A DNA stretch of 64,000 nucleotides from Leptofilum sp041748655. GTDB taxonomy: Bacteria; Chloroflexota; Anaerolineae; Promineifilales; Promineifilaceae. The position numbers and the translations under genes were made by a program. The stretch is from contig JBGTCV010000117.1 of assembly GCA_041748655.1 (NCBI GenBank), positions 54,087-118,086 of the forward strand, given 5' to 3'. Numbering within the stretch: the first letter of the stretch is position 1; each line of letters starts with the position of its first letter. The notes beneath the pieces are model-generated. The model saw only the letters and a list, made by a program, of their open reading frames with translations, made no database searches and had not been told where the DNA came from. Below are positions 43,011 through 50,449 of the stretch, piece after piece.

Positions 43011-43109
43011 GGGTCTTGGAATTTCGTGGGTTTTGGCGTGAAACGTGAAGCCTCTCTGGTCACGTTTCACGCATTACGGCTTGTCAACCCCCTGAGTTCC
43101 TAAAGAGCC
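43011..43109. mobile_element. MITE-like element, copy 2
   Basis: A 99-base element. The left end is GGGTCTTGGAATTTCGTGGG; the right end read on the minus strand is GGCTCTTTAGGAACTCAGGG followed by GGTTGACA. The centre is the TTTCACGC hairpin shared with 28404-28510. It is flanked by AAAGTAAA (left) and AAAATAAA (right), 7 of 8 identical, as expected for an ISL3-type 8-bp target duplication. Its right end matches the IS end at 63695 at 25 of 28 positions. Confidence 0.8.
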
Positions 43110-43150
43110 AAAATAAAAAGCGGTTTCTACTTTTCACTTTTCACTGGCTC

Positions 43151-44767
43151 CTAATCCTCAAACAGCCGCACTTCCAGCGGTGCGTTGGCCTGGGGCGACC
43201 ATTGCAGCAGCTCTGGCAGGTCCCGGTTCTTAGATTCATCCCTGTGCTGCACCCGGCTGGGCACCAGGCGCAAGAACGTCAGATGTTCATCGGCACGCTG
43301 AAGCCGCTCCGATTCGCTAAAGACGGGCACCCAGGCGCCGGTATTCACATACCATTGGCGGTGCGGTGGCTGATCTTTATCGGTGGGGGGCAGCGGGCGG
43401 GCGCTGGCGGCGTGATCGTGGCCAAAGATAAAGTAGCGCACGCTGCCATAGCCGGGATGGGTACCGCCATTCAATAAACGGGCAATGCGGCCTGCCCCCG
43501 CAAATAAATAATCCCCTTCCAACAGCCGATCCAACGATTGAATCATGCTGCTAGATGCAAAGCCAAACCCCAATGCCAGCACCAGAGCAATCGCAGCTGG
43601 CCAATAAATGCCCAGGGAGATCACGCGCACGGCCAGAAAAAGCAGGGCCACAGACAGCAGAACCAGGGCCAGGCTGCCTCCCAATCGCGCCAACGTTTGC
43701 CAGGTAGAGGTTGAGATGCCCTCCCGGCTGTGGGTCTGAATATCATGAATCGCCTTCAGGAAAGCATTATCGACCTCTGGCCGAGCAGTTGTTTTCTCCT
43801 GGTCTTTCATCTTTCGGTTTACTTCTCGCCGCGCTTTTAAATATTGGGGCAGCAGCTTCCAGACGAAGGTGGTAAGTTCGCCTGGCGCGTGGCGCAGCAG
43901 CCAAAAAACATAGCGGGAGATAGGCTTCATGTTGTCGGCAAAGGGGTGAATGTGCTCGACATCGTTGAAAAAGTAGCGCACGAAGAGTGAGCCGGAAGGC
44001 AGCTCGATGAAGTCGGCGGCATTGGGGAAGTTGACAGTGGGGGGCAGGCGTGGATCTTCAAAGTTGCGGAAGGCGTTGGCTGGTTCGAACTGGCAGCCGT
44101 GTTCGACGTAAAACAGCCCTGGTTCATACAAAAATGAAGGGGGGAAGGTGACGCGCTTTTGCAGCAGCTCCAGACTCAATTCATCTGGCATGTCATCCAG
44201 CAGGGGTAAGAGGGCGTGATCGTCGTGGGGAACGGCCGTTTCCAACCAATTCCCATACGCTCGCTGCAAAAGCTGCCGCAGCCGCAGCTGCACATCGGGC
44301 CAATACAGCTCCACGTCATGGTTGCCCTTCATCAGCACCAGCTCGTTGCCCGGCTGGGCCACAAACCAGGCCAGCGCCTGAAAAAAGACCGGGTGGCCTT
44401 TGGCAATGCGGCTTAGCTTCCACACAATTTCTGGCGAGGACGTGCCCAGGCCAAACCGGCGCTCGTTCGGACTCAGCTCTTTATAAGTACGCACCCCCTT
44501 GACGCCGAACAGTTCGGCTCCTTCTTTGGGTTTGGAAATCACCTGCAAAAAGTCGAAGATGTCGCCGTTGATCACCAGTTTCCAGGGGATCTTGTGGTAT
44601 TCAACGGCCGTTTCTCGTCGGCTCAATTTACCATGATGAACCATAAATTGAGCAAACGGCACGTCCTGGAAAAAATCTTCGTTACGCTGAATTAAGCCAT
44701 CGGCCGGATTGCGCCCTTCACTCAGATGAAAATCGCTGACAAAAAGGTAGTTGTATTGCTGCGCCAT
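43151..44767 (-). CDS. Membrane-associated metallophosphoesterase
   Basis: A 538-residue calcineurin-like phosphoesterase. The metal motifs are SDFHLSEG (D-x-H), NGDIFDFL (GD), KGNHDVELYW (GNHD) and FGHDHAASARPL (GHxH). Two or three membrane helices lie around residues 370-425 (LALVLLSVALLFLAVRVISL; YWPAAIALVLALGFGFASSS). Substrate unknown; UDP-diacylglucosamine-type or nucleotide hydrolysis are possible. It is on the minus strand and convergent with nudC, separated by the MITE-like element. Confidence 0.85.
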   Translation of the reverse strand: MAQQYNYLFVSDFHLSEGRNPADGLIQRNEDFFQDVPFAQFMVHHGKLSRRETAVEYHKIPWKLVINGDIFDFLQVISKPKEGAELFGVKGVRTYKELSPNERRFGLGTSSPEIVWKLSRIAKGHPVFFQALAWFVAQPGNELVLMKGNHDVELYWPDVQLRLRQLLQRAYGNWLETAVPHDDHALLPLLDDMPDELSLELLQKRVTFPPSFLYEPGLFYVEHGCQFEPANAFRNFEDPRLPPTVNFPNAADFIELPSGSLFVRYFFNDVEHIHPFADNMKPISRYVFWLLRHAPGELTTFVWKLLPQYLKARREVNRKMKDQEKTTARPEVDNAFLKAIHDIQTHSREGISTSTWQTLARLGGSLALVLLSVALLFLAVRVISLGIYWPAAIALVLALGFGFASSSMIQSLDRLLEGDYLFAGAGRIARLLNGGTHPGYGSVRYFIFGHDHAASARPLPPTDKDQPPHRQWYVNTGAWVPVFSESERLQRADEHLTFLRLVPSRVQHRDESKNRDLPELLQWSPQANAPLEVRLFED

Positions 44768-45007
44768 GGGGAAAACTCCAAAATTTCAGAAATTAAATTG
44801 TTGGTTTTATCAAGGACAGATCGTAAGGAAATACGAATGGTTTGCCAATTACAGTTTGGTGTTGATACGGCCGTAATCATTGCGTAGCAAAAGTATAGCA
44901 CAACCGTACCTTGGCCGTAAAAACAGCCTTCGTTACAATGGCATCCTCATTAAAAGAACGTAACCAACTCAAATTCTCCTGTAAAGGAACAAAAAAGGGG
45001 TCTTCTC

Positions 45008-46030
45008 GTGAAAAATATCATCGTGACGGGTGGCGCTGGCTTCATTGGCGCAAACTTCGTCCTCCACATGCTGAATAAATACAACAATTACAACATCATC
45101 GTTTACGACAAGCTCACCTATGCCGGCAATCTGGACAACCTGCTGGACGTGACCCACAACCCGCGCTACAGCTTTGTCCAGGGCGACATTTGCGATGCGG
45201 CAATCGTAGAGGCGACCATCCAGAAATACGAAGCCGACACCATCGTCAACTTTGCCGCCGAAACCCACGTCGATCGCTCCATCATGGACCCGGATGCGTT
45301 TATCCAGACCGGCGTCTATGGCACCTACGTCCTGCTGGAGGCGGCCAAAAAGCACGGCCTGCGCTACCATCAAATCTCTACCGACGAGGTGTATGGCCAC
45401 ATCCCGGAAGGGTATTCCAGCGTAGAAACCGACAAGCTGGACCCGCGCAGCCCGTACGCCGCCAGCAAGGCCAGCGGCGATCTGCTGGTGAACGCCTACT
45501 CCATCACCTACGGCCTGCCAGTGACGATTACCCGTGGCTCCAACAACATTGGGCCATTCCAATATCCAGAAAAAGTGGTGCCTCTCTTTGCCACCAACGC
45601 CATCGATGAAGAACGTTTGCCGCTGTACGGCGACGGCCGTCAGATGCGCGAATATCAATACGTGGTGGATCACTGCGAAGCGATTGACCTGGTGCTGCAC
45701 AAGGGCGTGTTAGGCGAAGCGTACAACGTGGGCACCGGCGAAGAGATGGAAAATGTGCGGATGGTGGAGATTTTGCTGGAGACGCTCAAGCGGCCCAAAG
45801 ATTTGATTCAGCATGTGAAGGACCGGGAAGGGCACGACCGGCGCTACAGCCTGAACATCGACAAGATCAAGGCGCTGGGCTGGGAGCCGCGCCATACGTC
45901 GGCGGAAGCGGTGGCGAAAACGGCCGTTTGGTACCGCGAAAATGAATGGTGGTGGCGTAAAATCAAGTCTGGCGAGTTCAAGGCATATTACGAAAAGCAG
46001 TACGGCCACCGCTGGCAAACCGAAAAATAG
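45008..46030 (+). CDS. rfbB: dTDP-glucose 4,6-dehydratase
   Basis: A 340-residue extended SDR. GGAGFIGANFV is the NAD site, FAAETHVDRSIMDPDAFIQT the family signature, STDEVYGHIPEGYSS with the catalytic Asp-Glu pair, and PYAASKASGDLLV the YxxxK site. It makes dTDP-4-keto-6-deoxy-glucose for rhamnose and other sugars. No other rhamnose genes are near; it stands alone, preceded by a 240-base upstream region. GTG 45008 is the start after AAAGGGGTCTTCTC. Confidence 0.93.
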   Translation: MKNIIVTGGAGFIGANFVLHMLNKYNNYNIIVYDKLTYAGNLDNLLDVTHNPRYSFVQGDICDAAIVEATIQKYEADTIVNFAAETHVDRSIMDPDAFIQTGVYGTYVLLEAAKKHGLRYHQISTDEVYGHIPEGYSSVETDKLDPRSPYAASKASGDLLVNAYSITYGLPVTITRGSNNIGPFQYPEKVVPLFATNAIDEERLPLYGDGRQMREYQYVVDHCEAIDLVLHKGVLGEAYNVGTGEEMENVRMVEILLETLKRPKDLIQHVKDREGHDRRYSLNIDKIKALGWEPRHTSAEAVAKTAVWYRENEWWWRKIKSGEFKAYYEKQYGHRWQTEK

Positions 46031-46099
46031 TGGCTCTGGCTTTTTTACCGATTTTGATTTTCAAAAAGCATTAGCACGTTTTCCCACCATACCCCGAGG

Positions 46100-46260
46100 A
46101 TTCATACCCTGAGGATTGATAGATTCATAGCCTGGGGATTGATAGATTCATAGCCTGGGGATTGATAGATTCATACCCTGAGGATTGATAGATTCATAGC
46201 CTGAGGATTGATAGATTCATAGCCTGAGGATTGATAGATTCATAGCCTGGGGATTTATCC
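46100..46260 (+). repeat. Tandem 23-bp repeat array (about seven units)
   Basis: The unit ATTCATAGCCTGGGGATTGA plus TAG recurs seven times, the last one cut short by ATCCCCAGG. Units differ only at two spots (GCCTGGGG, GCCTGAGG or CCCTGAGG). It lies between the rfbB stop codon and a terminator at 46291. No spacers are present, so it is not CRISPR. Confidence 0.95.
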
Positions 46261-46290
46261 CCAGGTTTTCGATCCGCGCGCTCCGCGCTG

Positions 46291-46326
46291 AAAAAGACCT
46301 GCGACTTCTGTTGTAGGTCTTTTTGT
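46291..46326 (+). terminator. Rho-independent terminator
   Basis: AAAAAGACCTGC and GTAGGTCTTTTTG form an 11-bp stem with a short loop and a T tract. It ends the rfbB transcript after the tandem repeat array and may work in both directions. Confidence 0.85.
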
Positions 46327-46461
46327 TTGGATTACCAGTTTCTGAGTAGGCGAACAATGGAATAGGGGTCCTGTGCTATACTTGGCCTCATTATTTTTTA
46401 TTAATTCAAACAACAGCCCTTCCCCTGTCTACTACCCTAGGCCAACGCGAGGGGCTTTCTT

Positions 46462-47796
46462 ATGGGAATCTTTATGCGTAAACTGTTTCTCTTTTTTCTA
46501 AGCCTGACCTTACTAAGTTTAATTGCCTGCCAAAGCGGTGTGCCCCAAGAAACGGCCGTTGCCAACACCCCACCCCCTGTTAATACGGCCGTTCCCGCCA
46601 CCACCACCCCACTGCCCGACCCCATCATCAACGACGAGCCGGCACCCGCCGAAACCGCCCCACCCGCTGCCACCGACACACCGCCAACCGAACTCACACC
46701 CGCGCCAACGCCCACCATCACCCCAATCCCCGAAAACCCCGTCAGCAGCATCAGCCTGGAACCGATCATCACCCGTGGTCTGATCCAGCCGCTCTACGTC
46801 ACCCACGCCTTTGATGACCGGCTGTTCATTGTGGAGCAGGCAGGCATCATTCGCATCTTCCAAAATGGCGAACTGCTGCCCGACCTGTTTCTGGACATCA
46901 TGGACCCCGTTGGCTCCAACAGCAACGAGCAAGGGCTGCTGGGACTGGCCTTCCACCCCAACTATCAGGAAAACGGCTATTTCTTTTTGAACTACACCGA
47001 TACCAGCGGCAACACCAATATTGCCCGCTACCGCGTCAGCAGCAACCTCAACGTGGCCGATCCTGCCAGTGAGCAAATTCTGCTCACCATCCCGCAGCCT
47101 TACGCCAACCACAACGGCGGCATGATCGCCTTTGGGCCAGATGGCTACCTGTACGTGGGCATGGGTGATGGCGGCAGTCAAGGCGATCCGCAGGGCAATG
47201 GCCAAAACCGGGGCACGCTGCTGGGCAGCATCCTGCGGCTGGATGTGGACAGTGCCAATGGCAGCTACACCATCCCAGCCGATAATCCATTTGTGGACGA
47301 CCCCAACGCCCGGCCAGAAGTGTGGGCTTACGGCTTGCGCAACCCGTGGCGCTTCAGCTTTGACAGGCTCAATGACGACCTGTTCATTGCCGATGTCGGC
47401 CAAAATGCCTGGGAAGAGGTAAGCTGGCAGGTGGGCGGCACCCCCGGCGGCCAAAATTTTGGCTGGAACCTCATGGAAGGCAACCATTGTTACATCGCTA
47501 ACTGCAATCCGGCCGACTTCACCCCCGCCATTTTTGAATATGACCACAGCCTGGGCTGCTCCATCAGCGGTGGCTACATTTATCGGGGAGAGCAGTTCCC
47601 CAGCCTGTACGGTAACTACTTCGCGGCCGATTTTTGCAGCGGCACCATCTGGGGCGTCTTCCAGCAGCCAGACGGCCGTTGGGAATCCACCATTGTTCAC
47701 CAGAGCGGCCTGCCCATCAACAGCTTTGGTGAAGACGTGAACGGCGAGCTGTATGTGGTGGCGCGTACCGGGCGAATTTTGCAGATACGGCCGTAA
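46462..47796 (+). CDS. PQQ-dependent sugar dehydrogenase-like lipoprotein
   Basis: A 444-residue lipoprotein: signal sequence ending in LLSLIAC (lipobox, Cys near residue 23), a Thr/Pro-rich linker (AETAPPAATDTPPTELTPAP), and a soluble six-bladed beta-propeller of the GdhB type from about residue 100. Visible motifs are LGLAFHPNYQENGYFFLNYT, the quinoprotein site NHNGGMIAFGPDGYLYVGMG with DGG and AYGLRNPWRFSFD. It oxidises sugars or alcohols outside the cell with PQQ. A paralogue lies 1.3 kb downstream. ATG 46474 is an alternative start. Confidence 0.9.
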   Translation: MGIFMRKLFLFFLSLTLLSLIACQSGVPQETAVANTPPPVNTAVPATTTPLPDPIINDEPAPAETAPPAATDTPPTELTPAPTPTITPIPENPVSSISLEPIITRGLIQPLYVTHAFDDRLFIVEQAGIIRIFQNGELLPDLFLDIMDPVGSNSNEQGLLGLAFHPNYQENGYFFLNYTDTSGNTNIARYRVSSNLNVADPASEQILLTIPQPYANHNGGMIAFGPDGYLYVGMGDGGSQGDPQGNGQNRGTLLGSILRLDVDSANGSYTIPADNPFVDDPNARPEVWAYGLRNPWRFSFDRLNDDLFIADVGQNAWEEVSWQVGGTPGGQNFGWNLMEGNHCYIANCNPADFTPAIFEYDHSLGCSISGGYIYRGEQFPSLYGNYFAADFCSGTIWGVFQQPDGRWESTIVHQSGLPINSFGEDVNGELYVVARTGRILQIRP

Positions 47797-47928
47797 CAAG
47801 CAGGCGCGTGTAAAAAACTCGCAAAGTGGTGCGAGGCACTGGCCAAACGGTTCCAACCCATTGAAACGCCTGCGGCCAGTGCCTTGCACCTGTGCAAATC
47901 CAATTCCATCATCAAAAGGAGTTCCATC

Positions 47929-49045
47929 ATGACCCAATCTATCAACCATCGTCTATTCAGCCTGGCTGCCCTTTTTGGCATTCTCATTGTGGCGCTGACC
48001 ATCGCCCGGTCGGTACAGGCAGGCTTTGTGCAAAACGAGAGCAATTATTGGAATATGGGCAACCTCACCTTACCCAGCAATGGCAACGGCAACCTCCAGC
48101 ATCACACGCTGGTAAGCCCCAATCTAAAAACACCCAACAACGTAGTAGGCTTCAACGTCTACACCCCGCCCAGTTACAGCAGCGGCAGCCAATCCTACCC
48201 GGTGATCTATTTACTGCATGGCCTGAACGGTAATGAGTACAATTACTTTGGCGGCTTTAGCAACAGCACCTTTTTCAACAACGGCAGCGGCAGCCTGCCC
48301 AGCCTTATAGACAACAGCCTTGCACCCGAAGCGATTATTGTCTTTGTCAACGGCGGGGCACGCAGTTTTTACGACGATTGGAACGACAGCACGGGCAGCG
48401 GCCCCAGCTCCAGCTTCCCCATTCTGTCAGAGTCGGTCATTATGGAGGATGTCATTCCTTTTGTGGACGCCAACTTCCGCACCATTGCCAACCGAAACGG
48501 CCGTGCCATCGAAGGCTTCTCCATGGGCGGGCGCGGGGCCATCAAGCTCGCCTTCAGCTACCCCGATATGTTTTGCTCCACTATTGCCTATGCCGGAGCC
48601 GCTTTTGAAGAAATCCCCAGCTCTGCCGGAACGGACCACCCCCGATTTGGCCCACTTGACCCTGAGTAACCGCATCTCGACCATTACCGCCAACAACGCC
48701 GCCAGCATCCGGGCCAACGGATTACAAATTCGCCTGGTCGATGGCGCGGGAGATGGGGCAGCAGGGCAGGGCTGCGGCAGTCCAACATTAAGCCCTCAGC
48801 TCACCAGCCTGAACATTGCCCATGAGTTTGTTCCCAGCCAGAGCGGCGTTACTTCCCACAGCTGGTCGCAATATCATCAGGCAACCGGCGCATATGGGCT
48901 AAACTTCCACTTTCAATGCTTTGCCGCTGCTGCCAGCGTTATCCCCGCCCCCATTATTTTGGGCGGTGTTGATGAATTCACCTATTTGCCATTTGTGGTG
49001 AAACCGGCTCCTGATCTGCCGGTTGACCCAATCTCTTGTAATTGA
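47929..49045 (+). pseudogene. Esterase D-like secreted hydrolase, frameshifted
   Basis: The first part (47929 to about 48650) encodes a signal peptide (LFSLAALFGILIVALTIARS) and a putative esterase domain (PF00756-like): VIYLLHGLNGNEYNYFGGFS and the nucleophile elbow EGFSMGGRGAIKLAFSYPD. In that frame it stops at 48669. The remaining family-like sequence (SNRISTITANNAASIRANGL and LVDGAGDG...) continues in frame +1 up to 49045, ending TYLPFVVKPAPDLPVDPISC. A one-base shift near 48620-48655 (a run of C residues in CCACCCCCGAT) is needed. The break is either real or a sequencing error. The C-terminal LPFV motif matches its neighbours. Confidence 0.75.
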
Positions 49046-49095
49046 TAGTTTGTCGGTCAAATTTTGAAACTTGACCCATGATTGAGGAGTGATGT

Positions 49096-50385
49096 ATGAA
49101 TAAGCAGCTATATCGGAAGCATTTGGTTTTGTTAGCCGGTTTATTTTTGATTGTGACAGGCTGGTTGGGAGGTACGGCCGTTTCCGCCCAACCAGAAACT
49201 CCCAACGGCGGCGTCAGCCTCACCGTTCAACCCGTCGCCAGCGGTTACAACCGGCCGGTAGACATCGCCAACGCCGGGGACGACCGCCTCTTCATTGTGG
49301 AACAGGATGGCCTCATCCGCATCATCGACGCCAGCGGCAGCAAGTTAGAGACACCGTTTCTGGACATCAGCAGCCTGGTAGACAGCGCCACCAACCCGGA
49401 ACGCGGGCTGTTGGGGCTGGCATTTCACCCCGATTACCCCAATACGCCTTATTTCTATGTGAACTATACGGCCGTATCTGGCGGCGACACCGTTATTGCC
49501 CGCTACACCGTCAGCAGCGACCCCAACCTGGCCGACCCTAACAGCGCCGCTGAAATCCTGCGCATCGACCAGCCAGCAGCCAACCACAACGGCGGCGATC
49601 TCGCCTTTGGCCCAGATGGCTACCTCTACATCCCCACCGGCGACGGCGGCAGCGGCAACGACCCCTGGGGAGAAGTTGGCAACGGCCAAAACAGGCAAAC
49701 GCTGCTGGGCAAAATCTTGCGGATCGATGTGGACGGCGGATTCCCTTACGCCATCCCGGCCGATAATCCCTTTGTTGGGGATGGCACCACGCTAGATGAG
49801 ATATGGGCCTTGGGGCTGCGCAACCCGTGGCGCATCAGCTTCGATCGGGAAACGGGAGATTTATACATTGCCGATGTGGGGCAAAATGCCTGGGAAGAGG
49901 TTAACTTTCAGCCCGCCAGCAGCACGGGCGGCGAAAATTACGGCTGGCGCTGCTATGAAGGTACCCATGAGGCCCAAAACTACAATGCAGACGAATGTAA
50001 CGGTAGCTATGTGTTCCCTTTTGTAGAATATCCGCACGGATTTGGCATTGGTCAAGGTAATTCAATCACGGGTGGCTTTGTTTACCGGGGGAATGACTTC
50101 CCGGCGCTCAACGGCATCTACATTTATGCTGATTATGTCAGCAGCAACTTTTGGCTGGCGCAAAACAGCGGCAGTTGGAGCATCACGCCGCTGGGCGGCA
50201 TTGGCGTTAACAACCCCAGCACCTTCGGCGAGGGGTGCAGCGGCGAGCTGTACGTCGCCAGCCACGGCGGCATCATCTACCAGATTCAGGCCAGCGGCAG
50301 CGCCAAACCAGCCGGAACCGCCCTGGACCATTTTGTCTATCTACCGCTGGTGATGAGCAGCACCGTCTTGACCTGCTCAGGTTGA
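49096..50385 (+). CDS. PQQ-dependent sugar dehydrogenase-like secreted protein
   Basis: A 429-residue paralogue of the protein at 46462, with a signal peptide (LVLLAGLFLIVTGWLGGTAV then SAQ) instead of a lipobox. The propeller motifs are LGLAFHPDYPNTPYFYVNYT, NHNGGDLAFGPDGYLYIPTG and LGLRNPWRISFDRETGDLYI. It ends HFVYLPLVMSSTVLTCSG, a YLPLV tail shared with the esterase and the amine-oxidase-like protein. The enzyme probably oxidises sugars in the extracytoplasmic space with PQQ and Ca2+. Confidence 0.9.
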   Translation: MNKQLYRKHLVLLAGLFLIVTGWLGGTAVSAQPETPNGGVSLTVQPVASGYNRPVDIANAGDDRLFIVEQDGLIRIIDASGSKLETPFLDISSLVDSATNPERGLLGLAFHPDYPNTPYFYVNYTAVSGGDTVIARYTVSSDPNLADPNSAAEILRIDQPAANHNGGDLAFGPDGYLYIPTGDGGSGNDPWGEVGNGQNRQTLLGKILRIDVDGGFPYAIPADNPFVGDGTTLDEIWALGLRNPWRISFDRETGDLYIADVGQNAWEEVNFQPASSTGGENYGWRCYEGTHEAQNYNADECNGSYVFPFVEYPHGFGIGQGNSITGGFVYRGNDFPALNGIYIYADYVSSNFWLAQNSGSWSITPLGGIGVNNPSTFGEGCSGELYVASHGGIIYQIQASGSAKPAGTALDHFVYLPLVMSSTVLTCSG

Positions 50386-50390
50386 ACCCG

Positions 50391-50441
50391 TAGCCGTGGT
50401 TTCTTACCGCGCAGCAAAATCGCGGTAAGAAACCGCGGCTA
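50391..50441. repeat. Palindromic repeat, TAGCCGTGGTTTCTTACCGC family
   Basis: TAGCCGTGGTTTCTTACCGC and GCGGTAAGAAACCGCGGCTA pair into a hairpin with a GCAGCAAAATC loop, between two convergent genes. Confidence 0.9.
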
Positions 50442-50449
50442 CAACTGCG

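Noticed and set aside
46100..46260. CRISPR array
   Set aside because: The 23-bp units are directly contiguous without spacers, and no cas genes are near.
46519..47949. Long minus-strand frame opposite the sugar dehydrogenase
   Set aside because: It has no recognisable domain and overlaps a clear plus-strand quinoprotein.
47929..49045. Programmed frameshift in the esterase
   Set aside because: No slippery sequence with stimulatory structure is evident; error or decay is simpler.
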